64,000 nucleotides of DNA, taken from contig JADCLI010000004.1 in assembly GCA_016803235.1 (NCBI GenBank), positions 62,001-126,000 on the forward strand, given 5' to 3'. The translations under genes and the position numbers were made by a program. The notes under the pieces are model-generated. The model ran no database searches, was not told where the DNA came from, and saw only the letters and a list, made by a program, of their open reading frames with translations. This stretch comes from Pimelobacter simplex. Its GTDB lineage: Bacteria > Actinomycetota > Actinomycetes > Propionibacteriales > Nocardioidaceae. Below, in pieces: positions 50,403 through 58,206 of the stretch; the first letter of the stretch is position 1; each line of letters opens with the position of its first letter.

Positions 50403-51036
50403 CCTCGAGCGGCAGCTGACCGCCTTCGTCCGCGACGGCGACGTCCCCGTGCCCCACGTCCCCGACCTGCTCGAGCGGGTCGCCGCCGGGCAGCGCCGGC
50501 ACCGGCAGCGCCGGGTGGCCGGCCTCGTCGCCGCGGCCTGCGTGGTCGCCGGGCTCGGGGTGGCCGGCGTCGTGCTGCGCGACGCGGGCGACGACCGGGC
50601 CCCGAACCCGGCCGCGTCCCCGGCCTGCGGCAGCGTGACCATCCAGTCGACCGGGGTGACCACGCCCGGTCCGGACGCCGCGATGGCCCAGGAGCTCGCG
50701 CTCGTGCTCGACGGTCCCGCGGCCCGGCCGTGCACCCTCGGCCGGGGCGTGCGGATCACCGTCGGCAGCGGCGCGTCGACGACCAGCACCACCGTCCCGG
50801 CCACGTTCACGCCGGTATCGCTCGGCGTCGGGCAGCACGCCGCGGTGCACGCGACGTGGCGCAACTGGTGCGGCGAGGCGAGCCCGGTCGCGCGGATCGA
50901 CTTCCCCGACGGATCGAGCGCCGAGGCCCGGCTCGATCACGACACGCCCGCGTGCACCGACCCCGCGACGCCGTCGGTGCTGGAGTTCCGGACCGCCCAG
51001 CTCGCGGACGTGCAGGGCGGCGGGCGGCGGCCCTAG
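50395..51036 (+). CDS. Single-pass membrane protein paired with the sigma factor (DUF4232-like)
   Basis: 213 residues. The N-terminal 45 residues are cytoplasmic (LERQLTAFVRDGDVPVPHVPDLLERVAAGQRRHRQRR), then one helix (VAGLVAAACVVAGLGVAGVVL), then an extracytoplasmic beta-rich domain with Cys (ACGSVTIQ, PCTLGRGVRITVG, WRNWCGEASP, CTDPATPS), resembling DUF4232. The layout and 8-nt overlap fit a partner or anti-sigma-like protein, but there is no zinc motif. It shares a CTAG stop with the convergent secreted protein gene. Confidence 0.7.
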   Translation: MSDLERQLTAFVRDGDVPVPHVPDLLERVAAGQRRHRQRRVAGLVAAACVVAGLGVAGVVLRDAGDDRAPNPAASPACGSVTIQSTGVTTPGPDAAMAQELALVLDGPAARPCTLGRGVRITVGSGASTTSTTVPATFTPVSLGVGQHAAVHATWRNWCGEASPVARIDFPDGSSAEARLDHDTPACTDPATPSVLEFRTAQLADVQGGGRRP

Positions 51037-51626
51037 CGCATCCGCACCGAGTTGGCAGCGCCGTCGAGCGCGCCGAACCACCCCGAGCTCGCGACGAAGC
51101 CGTACGCCGCACCGGCGTACCAGGCGTGGTTCCAGACCTTGAACTCGCAGCGGGCGTAGCCGACGCCCGACCGGATCCGGTTGCGCCACTCGGGCGTCAA
51201 CGTCGGCCAGGCCCACTCCACGCCGAGGTCGTCGTCGCAGCCGCTGGGCGCCTCCATGACCAGGGCCGCGCCGGTCGCGTAGGTGCCGTCGTAGAAGATC
51301 GCGGTGACGACCGACGCCCGGGATGCGCCGGGCGCGCGGAGGCCCTCGGTCCCGGCGGCCCCCGCCAGGCCGGCCTCGATGGCCGCGACCGTGTCGGGCG
51401 CCGCGAGGTCGGCGGTGCTGAACCCCTCGGCGGGTTGGCCGGTGACCGCCTCCAGCAGCGCGTCGGCGCTCGGGTAGCACTGCACCCGGCCGGTCGCCGC
51501 CTGCATCAGGCAGGCCTCGTCGCTCGCCTCCGTCGCGCCCGCCGGCGTACCTCCCGGCAGCACCACCATCGCCAGTGCCACGGCTCCCGCCACCCCCGCC
51601 GCGAACCTGCTCGTCATCGTGCGCAC
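51033..51626 (-). CDS. Secreted protein with peptidase-inhibitor I36 / crystallin-like domain
   Basis: 197 residues from GTG 51624-51626 (GGAGG 8 nt upstream; ATG 51617 is the alternative). Signal peptide FAAGVAGAVALAMVVLPGGTPAGATE. The mature part ends with two repeats of a beta-gamma-crystallin-like pattern: AIFYDGTYATGAALVMEAPSGCDDD ... NRIRSG and YARCEFKVWNHAWYAGAAYGFV ... GAANSVRM, as in I36-family inhibitors. It may be a secreted inhibitor or surface protein; similarity is by pattern only. Confidence 0.62.
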   Translation of the reverse strand: MRTMTSRFAAGVAGAVALAMVVLPGGTPAGATEASDEACLMQAATGRVQCYPSADALLEAVTGQPAEGFSTADLAAPDTVAAIEAGLAGAAGTEGLRAPGASRASVVTAIFYDGTYATGAALVMEAPSGCDDDLGVEWAWPTLTPEWRNRIRSGVGYARCEFKVWNHAWYAGAAYGFVASSGWFGALDGAANSVRMR

Positions 51627-51692
51627 CACGTCCACCTCCACCGGTGCCCATGCTCCGGATCGGGTCCTCGCAAACCCCGATCCGGCTGCGGG

Positions 51693-52454
51693 TCAGCCCT
51701 TCTTGCTGGTGAGGAAGGCGGTCATCGCCTCGCGTGCCTCGTCGGAACCGAACAGCCGGGCGCTCAGCTCGACCAGCTCCTCGCCCTTCGCGTCGATCCG
51801 CTCGAGCAGGTCGGCGGCGAGCAGCGCCTTGGTCTCGCGCAGGCCCTGGGCGGCGCCCGTCGCGAGCTTGCCGACCACGTCGTCGACCTTCGCCTGCAGG
51901 CCCTCCGCCGGGACGGCGAAGGTCGCGAGACCGAAGTCGGCGGCCTCGGCGCCGCTGAAGACCTCACCGCCGAGAGCGGTCCAGGCCAGGCCGCGGGGGG
52001 TGAGCCGCGGGAACACGGTGAGCGAGATGACCGCGGGGGTGAGGCCGAGCTTGACCTCGGTGAGCGCGAAGGTGGCGTCGTCGGCGACGACCACGACGTC
52101 GGAGGCGGCCACGATGCCGATGCCGCCGGCGCGGGCGGCGCCCTCGACGACGGTGACGACCGGCTTGGCCGACGCCACGATCTGACGCTGCAGGGCCACG
52201 ATCGCGCGGGCGCCCTCCTGCATCGGGACCGTCGCGGCCTCGGACAGGTCCGCGCCCGAGCAGAACACCCGCCCCGAGGACCGCAGCACGATCACCCGTA
52301 CGTCGTCCGCCGCGTCCGCGGTCGCGAGGTGGCCGACCAGCTCGGTGACCAGCTGGCGCGAGAGCGCGTTGCGGTTGTGGGGCGAGTCGAGGGTGATCGT
52401 CGCGATGCCGTCGGCGACGTCGAGGTGGACCAGCTCGGCGGGTGCATCAGTCAT
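51693..52454 (-). CDS. Enoyl-CoA hydratase/isomerase family protein
   Basis: 253 residues from ATG 52452-52454. Crotonase core: TITLDSPHNRNALSRQLV, oxyanion-hole VFCSGADLSEA and GAARAGGIGIVAASDVVVVADDATFALTEVKLGL. The usual second catalytic Glu position reads TEVKLGLTP, so one acidic residue is kept. It hydrates or isomerises an acyl-CoA in beta-oxidation or a related pathway. A single gene, not in an obvious operon. Confidence 0.85.
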   Translation of the reverse strand: MTDAPAELVHLDVADGIATITLDSPHNRNALSRQLVTELVGHLATADAADDVRVIVLRSSGRVFCSGADLSEAATVPMQEGARAIVALQRQIVASAKPVVTVVEGAARAGGIGIVAASDVVVVADDATFALTEVKLGLTPAVISLTVFPRLTPRGLAWTALGGEVFSGAEAADFGLATFAVPAEGLQAKVDDVVGKLATGAAQGLRETKALLAADLLERIDAKGEELVELSARLFGSDEAREAMTAFLTSKKG

Positions 52455-52490
52455 GCGGGCCATCCTGCCCGGTCCCACCGGCGGGCGGGC

Positions 52491-53681
52491 TCACCCCTCG
52501 TGGATCGGCGTCTTCGGGAGCTTCTTGACCCGGGCGCGCCGCTTGGGGCGGGCGGGGATCATCGAGCGCATCTCCTCGAGCTTGCCGAAGCACAGCAGCC
52601 GGTCCTCGGCCTCCAGCACGTGGTGCGGGAACGGGTTGGGGATGACCAGGGTGCCGCGGTGCAGGGTCAGCACGGTGATGTCGCGGTCGCGCAGCCCGGA
52701 GTCGCCGATGCTCTTGCCGACGAGGTCGGCGTCGCCGTGGACGACGAGCTCGGCCACGCCGTACCCGGTCGAGACGGAGAGCCGCTCGCGGACGTCGATC
52801 TGGGGGAAGGCGACCTGGTTGTCGATGTAGTCGATGATCGCGCCGGCGACGTCGAGCTTGGTGGCGGTCTCGATGCCCTCCAGGCCCGGCGAGGAGTTGA
52901 CCTCCATCACGAGCGGGCCGGACTTGCCCTCGAGCATGTCGACACCGGCGACCTTGAGGCCCATGATCTGGGCGGCGCGGACCGCGACCTGCTCGTACGC
53001 CGGGTCGAGGTCGACCCGCTCGACGGTGCCGCCGCGGTGCACGTTGGAGCGGAACTCGTCGCCCTGCGCGACGCGGCGCATCGCCGCGACCACACGGTCG
53101 CCGACGACGAGGGCCCGCACGTCGCGGCCCTTCGACTCCTTGACGAAACGCTGGATGAGGACCTGCTGCTTGGTGCTCTGCAGGGTCTCGATGATCGCCT
53201 CGGCGACCTTGATGCTGGGCGCGAGGATGACGCCGATGCCCTGGGTCCCCTCGAGGAGCTTGATCACGACCGGCGCGCCGCCGACCCGCTCGATCGCGGG
53301 GATCACGTCGGCGCGGTCGCGCACGAAGGTCGTGGCCGGCATGCCGATGTTGTGCCGCGACAGGATCTGGGTGGCGCGCAGCTTGTCGCGCGAGTTGGCG
53401 ATCCCGTTGGCGGTGTTGGGCGTGTAGACGTCCATCTGCTCGAACTGGCGCACGACAGCGGTGCCGAAGTAGGTGATCGAGTTGCCGATCCGCGGCAGCA
53501 CGGCGTCGTAGTCGGAGAGCTGCTTGCCGCGGAACTGCAGGTCGGGCTCGTCGCCCGACAGGTCGATGGCGAACCGCAGCGTGTTGAGCACCTTCACCTG
53601 GTGACCCCGGTCGAGGGCGGCGGTGCGCAGGCGCTGGGTGCTGTAGGACCGCGGAGCGCGGGAGAGGATCGCGAGCTTCAT
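52491..53681 (-). CDS. rimK: RimK-family ATP-grasp ligase with C-terminal RCK/TrkA_C-like domain
   Basis: 396 residues from ATG 53679-53681. N-terminal RimK pre-ATP-grasp domain (1-100: MKLAILSRAPRSYSTQRL, VLPRIGNSITYFGTAVVRQF), ATP-grasp 100-290 (VIKLLEGTQGIGV, VDMLEGKSGPLVMEVNSSPGLEGIE), and an extra module at about 305-370 (VHGDADLVGKSIGDSGLRDRDITVLTL) like the ligand-binding RCK_C domain of TrkA, then a Lys/Arg tail. RimK adds glutamates to ribosomal S6 or makes poly-glutamate peptides; the RCK_C end suggests ligand control. Divergent from the RimB-like protease gene (48-bp gap). Confidence 0.87.
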   Translation of the reverse strand: MKLAILSRAPRSYSTQRLRTAALDRGHQVKVLNTLRFAIDLSGDEPDLQFRGKQLSDYDAVLPRIGNSITYFGTAVVRQFEQMDVYTPNTANGIANSRDKLRATQILSRHNIGMPATTFVRDRADVIPAIERVGGAPVVIKLLEGTQGIGVILAPSIKVAEAIIETLQSTKQQVLIQRFVKESKGRDVRALVVGDRVVAAMRRVAQGDEFRSNVHRGGTVERVDLDPAYEQVAVRAAQIMGLKVAGVDMLEGKSGPLVMEVNSSPGLEGIETATKLDVAGAIIDYIDNQVAFPQIDVRERLSVSTGYGVAELVVHGDADLVGKSIGDSGLRDRDITVLTLHRGTLVIPNPFPHHVLEAEDRLLCFGKLEEMRSMIPARPKRRARVKKLPKTPIHEG

Positions 53682-53729
53682 TCCCCGACCTGATCGGCTT
53701 GCGTGTGGATTCCCTGCTTGGATGGGTCT

Positions 53730-54239
53730 GTGCCCAGGCCCCATTCAATCAGCCCTCCGGCGGTCGCCGGGTGGCGTGAGTGGGTGAGTCTGCCAGCACT
53801 CGGCGTGGGACCGGTCAAGGCCAAGCTCGACACCGGTGCGCGTACGTCGGCGCTGCACGCCTTCGACCTCCACGAGTTCGAGCGCGACGGCGCCCCCTGG
53901 GTCCGGTTCTCGGTCCACCCCTGGCAGCGCTCGGCGGAGGACTCGGTCGTCGTCGAGTGCCCGGTCCACGACCGCCGGCTGGTGCGCAGCTCGACGGGGC
54001 ACGCGCAGCGCCGGATCGTCGTCCTGACCGAGATCGAGCTGCTCGGCCACACGATCACGACCGAGGTGACGCTGACCCGGCGCGACGCGATGGGCTTCCG
54101 GATGCTGGTCGGGCGGGAGGCGCTGCGCCAGGGCTTCCTCGTCGACTCGGGACGCTCCTACCTCGGCGGTCGCCCGCCGAGGAGGGTCCGTCGCAAGAAC
54201 CGCGGGCGTGCGGAGGCGGCGGTCGATGGCCCTGCGTGA
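53730..54239 (+). CDS. RimB-like retropepsin/ATP-dependent zinc protease family protein
   Basis: 169 residues from GTG 53730; an upstream GTG (53703) is possible. The hallmark is VKAKLDTGARTSALHAFDL (DTGA-x-TSALHA, aspartic-protease-like) and later FRMLVGREALRQGFLVD with a basic tail. This family (RimB/RloA2 type) is habitually encoded with RimK ligases; Pseudomonas RimB removes glutamates added by RimK. The 3' end overlaps the AstE-like gene by 14 nt. Confidence 0.8.
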   Translation: MPRPHSISPPAVAGWREWVSLPALGVGPVKAKLDTGARTSALHAFDLHEFERDGAPWVRFSVHPWQRSAEDSVVVECPVHDRRLVRSSTGHAQRRIVVLTEIELLGHTITTEVTLTRRDAMGFRMLVGREALRQGFLVDSGRSYLGGRPPRRVRRKNRGRAEAAVDGPA

Positions 54240-55185
54240 GTCGTTCGCGATCGGCAGCGTCCGCGTGCGGGCCGGCTCCGCGAAGGAGGTCGAGCTCCCC
54301 ATCACCCGGCTGGTGACCGGCGGCGACATCAGCCTGCCGGTGCGTGTCGTCCACGGCCGCGAGCCGGGGCCGACCGTCTGGGTGAACGCCGCGATCCACG
54401 GCGACGAGGTGATGGGCGTCGAGGTGGTGCAGCAGATCGTGGCGAGCCTGTCGCCGCGGACGCTGCGCGGCACCCTGGTCGCCGTACCCGTCGTCAACGT
54501 GTTCGGGTTCATGACCGGCGACCGCTACCTGCCGGACCGCCGCGACCTCAACCGCTCGTTCCCGGGATCGGCGCGCGGCTCGCTGGCCAGCCGGATCGCG
54601 CACCTGTTCATGACCGAGGTGGTCGGCAAGTGCGACGTCGGCATCGACCTCCACACGGCCGCGGACAAGCGCACCAACCTGCCCCAGATCCGCGCCGACC
54701 TCGACGACCCGCGCACCCGTGAGCTGGCCGACGCGTTCGGCGCGCCGGTCATGCTGCACGCCCGGCTGCGCGACGGTTCGCTGCGCCAGGCCGGGCGCGA
54801 CCGTGGAGCGACGGTGCTGCTCTACGAGGCCGGCGAGGCGATGCGCTTCCAGGCCGAGCCGATCGCTGTGGGCGTTGCCGGGGTACGCCGGGTGCTCGCC
54901 TCGCTCGGCATGATCGACCCCGACCCCGCCTGGGTGGACCACCCGGCGCCGGCCGAGTGCCGCTCCAGCTCCTGGGTCCGGGCCCGCGGCACCGGCATCC
55001 TGCATCTCGACGTGCGGCTCGGCGAGCGGGTCGAGACGGGCCAGCGGCTCGGCGGCCTCTCCGACACCTTCGGCCGCCGGGTGCGCCTGGTCCACGCCGA
55101 CCGCGACGGCATCGTGATCGGGCTGACCCGCGCCCCGATCGTCAACGCGGGCGACGCGCTCGTGCACATCGCCACGCCGGTCTGA
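54226..55185 (+). CDS. Succinylglutamate desuccinylase/aspartoacylase (M14-like) family protein
   Basis: 319 residues from ATG 54226. Zinc ligands in WVNAAIHGDEVMG (His, Glu) and CDVGIDLHTAADKRTN (His); the AstE/AspA family core PVVNVFGFMTGDRYLPDRRDLNRSFPGS with a C-terminal biotinyl-like beta barrel (HLDVRLGERVETGQRLG). It hydrolyses an N-acyl or gamma-glutamyl-type amide. Overlapped with the RimB-like gene and opposite RimK, it completes a ligase-protease-deacylase set. Confidence 0.83.
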   Translation: MALRESFAIGSVRVRAGSAKEVELPITRLVTGGDISLPVRVVHGREPGPTVWVNAAIHGDEVMGVEVVQQIVASLSPRTLRGTLVAVPVVNVFGFMTGDRYLPDRRDLNRSFPGSARGSLASRIAHLFMTEVVGKCDVGIDLHTAADKRTNLPQIRADLDDPRTRELADAFGAPVMLHARLRDGSLRQAGRDRGATVLLYEAGEAMRFQAEPIAVGVAGVRRVLASLGMIDPDPAWVDHPAPAECRSSSWVRARGTGILHLDVRLGERVETGQRLGGLSDTFGRRVRLVHADRDGIVIGLTRAPIVNAGDALVHIATPV

Positions 55186-55221
55186 CCCATCCCGGACCGG
55201 GGTCCGTGACGAACCCCTCCC

Positions 55222-56721
55222 ATGAGAAGACTCCTCTGGGCCGGGTACGGCGTCCTGGCCACCCTCGTCGGCATCGGCCTCGCGCACCTCGCGGCCGCGC
55301 TCACCGACCCGGCGGCGTCGCCGGTGCTGGCGGTCGGCTCGACGGTCATCGACCTGACGCCGACCCCGGTGAAGGAGTGGGCGATCCGGACGTTCGGGAG
55401 CGCCGACAAGGCGATCCTGGTCGGCTCGGTCCTGGCCGGGGTGCTGGTGCTGGCGGCGGTCGCCGGGCTGCTGGCCAGGCGACGGTTCGCGGTCGGGGCG
55501 GGGCTGTTGGTGGCACTGGTCGGCATCGCCGCGGTCGCTGTGCTCGCCCGGCCGGCGGCCGACCCGCTGGACCTGCTCCCCTCGGTGGTGGCGGCGCTCG
55601 CCGCCCCGGCCGCGCTGCGGCTGCTGGGCCGCACGCACGCCTGCGCCGCGACGAGCGACGACGGCCGCCGGACCGTGCTGCTGACGGTCACCGCGCTCGC
55701 CGCCATGGCCGCGGCCGGAGGGCTCGCCGGGCGGCTCGTGACGCGGCTGCGGACCCGGCCCGAGGACGTCACGCTGCCGACTCCGGGCGACCCGGCGCCC
55801 CCGCTGCCGCGCGGCCTCGACGACCAGGTCCCCGGGATCACCCGGTTCCGCACGCCGAACGCGGACTTCTACCGGGTCGACACCCGCCTCGACGTACCCG
55901 TCATCAGCGCCGACGACTGGACGCTGACCATCGACGGGGACGTGGACCGGAAGGTCACGCTGGGCTTCGACGACCTCCTCGCGATGCCGATGGTCGAGCG
56001 CGACATCACGCTGACCTGCGTGTCCAACAGCGTCGGGGGCCCCTACGTCGGCGGCGCGCGCTGGCTCGGGGTCCGACTCACCGACGTGCTCGACCTGGCC
56101 GGGATCGGGTCCACGAAGGCGGACCAGATCCTGTCGACCGACTTCGCGGGGATGACGATCAGCACCCCCCTCGCGCTGGCGACCGACGGCCGCGACGCGC
56201 TGGTCGCGGTCGGGATGAACGGCGAGCCACTGCCCCGCGAGCACGGTTTCCCGGTGCGGCTGGTGATCCCCGGTCTGTACGGCTTCATCAGCGCGACCAA
56301 GTGGCTGCGCCGCCTCACCCTGACCACGTACGACGAGCGCCAGGCCTACTGGACCGAGCGCGGCTGGGCGACGAACGCCCCCATCAAGATCTCCGCGCGG
56401 ATCGACACCCCGAAGGCGCTGGCCGACCTCGACGCCGGCGACGTCGTCGTCGGGGGCGTCGCCTGGGCACAGGAGCGCGGCGGGATCGCCGGCGTCCAGG
56501 TCCGGGTCGACGGCGGTCCCTGGGTCGACGCGCAGCTGGGCCCCGACGGCGGCGACGACTACTGGCGGCAGTGGTTCCACCGCTGGTCGGCCGAGCCGGG
56601 CTCGCACCGGATCGCGGTCCGCGCCGTCGCCGGGAACGGCGAGCCGCAGACCGCCGCGCGCGCCGAGCCCTTCCCGGACGGCGCGTCCGGGCTGCACGAG
56701 CTCCTCGTCCGGGTCTCGTGA
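55222..56721 (+). CDS. Membrane-anchored molybdopterin-dependent oxidoreductase (sulfite-oxidase family)
   Basis: 499 residues. About five N-terminal helices (1-195) precede a sulfite-oxidase-type domain: FYRVDTRLDVPVISADDWTLTIDG, molybdenum-binding Cys in RDITLTCVSNSVGGPYVGGARWLGV, PREHGFPVRLVIPGLYGF, and the C-terminal Mo-co dimerisation domain GVQVRVDGGPW ... YWRQWFHRW. The catalytic half probably faces outside and may repair oxidised thioethers or handle sulfite. Its place before the SigK locus suggests a shared redox-stress context. Confidence 0.86.
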   Translation: MRRLLWAGYGVLATLVGIGLAHLAAALTDPAASPVLAVGSTVIDLTPTPVKEWAIRTFGSADKAILVGSVLAGVLVLAAVAGLLARRRFAVGAGLLVALVGIAAVAVLARPAADPLDLLPSVVAALAAPAALRLLGRTHACAATSDDGRRTVLLTVTALAAMAAAGGLAGRLVTRLRTRPEDVTLPTPGDPAPPLPRGLDDQVPGITRFRTPNADFYRVDTRLDVPVISADDWTLTIDGDVDRKVTLGFDDLLAMPMVERDITLTCVSNSVGGPYVGGARWLGVRLTDVLDLAGIGSTKADQILSTDFAGMTISTPLALATDGRDALVAVGMNGEPLPREHGFPVRLVIPGLYGFISATKWLRRLTLTTYDERQAYWTERGWATNAPIKISARIDTPKALADLDAGDVVVGGVAWAQERGGIAGVQVRVDGGPWVDAQLGPDGGDDYWRQWFHRWSAEPGSHRIAVRAVAGNGEPQTAARAEPFPDGASGLHELLVRVS

Positions 56722-56733
56722 CCTCCCCCGATC

Positions 56734-56797
56734 CGTTCGATCGAGCGACCAGGGGAACTTCCGACCCGAAATTTCCCTCAGATCGTTCGATCGAACG
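56734..56797. promoter_or_regulatory. Two copies of a 14-bp palindrome before the fasciclin gene
   Basis: CGTTCGATCGAGCG (56734-56747) and the perfect palindrome CGTTCGATCGAACG (56784-56797) differ at one base and start exactly 50 bp apart, close to five helical turns, in the 154-bp gap before the fasciclin gene. They are not LexA boxes (order of half-sites reversed). Likely paired operator sites for an unidentified repressor or activator. Confidence 0.5.
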
Positions 56798-56875
56798 CAA
56801 TCCGCGACCGCCCGGGCTCCGAATCACCCGCACAAGGCACCACCGCACCGATCACCCTCCACGGAAGGCATCACC

Positions 56876-57547
56876 ATGAAGCTCCAGAAGTTCCGCCGGG
56901 TCACCGGCGCCAGCGTCGCCGTGCTCGCCCTGTCCGTCTCCCTCGCCGCCTGCGGCGACGACGCGGACAACGAGGCCACCGCCTCCGGCAGCGGCGACGA
57001 CGCCTCGTCGTCCGAGACGATGGCCGACGAGGGCGCGGGCGCCCAGACGTTCGGACCGGGCTGCTCGGCGATCCCGACCTCCGGTGCCGGTTCCTTCGAC
57101 GGCATGGTCAAGGACCCGGTCGCCACCGCCGCGAGCAACAACCCGCTGCTCAGCACCCTGGTCACCGCCGTCACCAGCATCGACGGTCTCGCCGACACCC
57201 TCAACGGCTCCGAGGCGCTGACGGTCTTCGCGCCGTACAACGACGCCTTCGCCGCGATCCCCGAGGACCAGCTCAACGGCCTGGTCACGGAGGGCAAGGA
57301 GAAGGGCCAGGACAGCGCGCTGTACAAGGTCCTCGCCCACCACGTGCTCGGCGAGAACGACGCCGCCGACGCCGTCGCCGGCGACAAGGAGACCCTCGCG
57401 GGGGACACGCTGACCATCGAGGGCGACGCGGAGAGCGGCATGACCGTCAGCGACGGCACCGTGACCGCCACCGTCCTGTGCGGCAACATCCCGACCGCGA
57501 ACGCGACCGTCTACGTCATCGACAAGGTGCTGACCGGGGTCAAGTGA
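56876..57547 (+). CDS. Fasciclin-domain lipoprotein (MPT83-like)
   Basis: 223 residues. Lipobox SLAAC (Cys about 25) after VAVLALSVSL, an acidic Ser-rich linker, then one FAS1 domain (about 60-223: VATAASNNPLLSTLVTAVTSI, LTVFAPYNDAFAAIPEDQL, LAHHVLGEND, TVYVIDKVLTGVK). A surface lipoprotein of the MPT70/MPT83 type, the main SigK targets in M. tuberculosis. It sits 50 bp before sigK. Confidence 0.9.
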   Translation: MKLQKFRRVTGASVAVLALSVSLAACGDDADNEATASGSGDDASSSETMADEGAGAQTFGPGCSAIPTSGAGSFDGMVKDPVATAASNNPLLSTLVTAVTSIDGLADTLNGSEALTVFAPYNDAFAAIPEDQLNGLVTEGKEKGQDSALYKVLAHHVLGENDAADAVAGDKETLAGDTLTIEGDAESGMTVSDGTVTATVLCGNIPTANATVYVIDKVLTGVK

Positions 57548-57597
57548 CCCCTACCGGGCACTTCCCGCACACCAGCTGACCCGGAAGGATCACCACC

Positions 57598-58206
57598 ATG
57601 GATCCGGTCCCCGGCGACCCGGCCGGCGCCCCCCACCCGGGGGCGCCGGCCGGCGGTCACGGCCCCGACCTCGGCGCGCTGCTGCGGCAGTCCGCCCGCG
57701 GCGACAGCGCCGCCTTCGCCACGCTGTACGACGCCACGGCCGCCCGCGTCCACGGCCTCGCGCTGCGCGTGGTGCGTGACCGGGCGCAGGCCGAGGAGGT
57801 CACCCAGGAGGTGTTCCTCGAGGTGTGGCGCCAGGCGAGCAGGTACGACGCCGAGCGCGGCAGCGCCTTGGCCTGGCTGATGACCATCACCCACCGCAAG
57901 GCGGTCGACCGGGTCCGCAGCGCCGAGGCCGCGAGCAGGCGCGACGCGACCTGGGAGCAGCGCAACCAGGGCGTCGAGCACGACACGACGGCCGAGGCCG
58001 CGCACGCCTCGCTCGAGGCGCACCGCGTGCGCGCGGCCCTCGGCCAGCTCACCGACGTCCAGCGCGAGGCGATCGAGCTGGCGTACTTCGGCGGCTACAC
58101 CCACACCGAGGTGGCCACCCTCCTCGACCTACCGGTCGGGACAGCGAAGACCAGGATCCGCGACGGCCTCATCCGGCTGCGCGACACGATCGGAGTAGGA
58201 CGATGA
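57598..58206 (+). CDS. sigK: ECF sigma factor SigK
   Basis: 202 residues. Region 2 FATLYDATAARVHGLALRVVRDRAQAEEVTQEVFLEVWRQASRYD and AWLMTITHRKAVDRVR; region 4 LGQLTDVQREAIELAYFGGYTHTEVATLLDLPVGTAKTRIRDGLIRLR. Gene order (fasciclin, sigma, anti-sigma, FAD oxidase, DUF1365, CFA synthases, DUF1295) identifies it as SigK. Its stop overlaps the rskA start (ATGA), a hallmark of sigma/anti-sigma pairs. Confidence 0.88.
   Translation: MDPVPGDPAGAPHPGAPAGGHGPDLGALLRQSARGDSAAFATLYDATAARVHGLALRVVRDRAQAEEVTQEVFLEVWRQASRYDAERGSALAWLMTITHRKAVDRVRSAEAASRRDATWEQRNQGVEHDTTAEAAHASLEAHRVRAALGQLTDVQREAIELAYFGGYTHTEVATLLDLPVGTAKTRIRDGLIRLRDTIGVGR

Noticed and set aside
48048..50864. Open extension of the HelD frame to 1683 codons
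   Set aside because: The frame is open only because of high GC. It crosses the opposite-strand TetR gene and runs in frame-shadow through the LLM and sigma genes; HelD similarity starts at the GTG 48047.
56734..56797. Palindromes before the fasciclin gene as SOS boxes
   Set aside because: The half-sites are in the reverse order (GTTCGATCGAAC instead of TCGAAC-N4-GTTCGA), so LexA binding is not expected.
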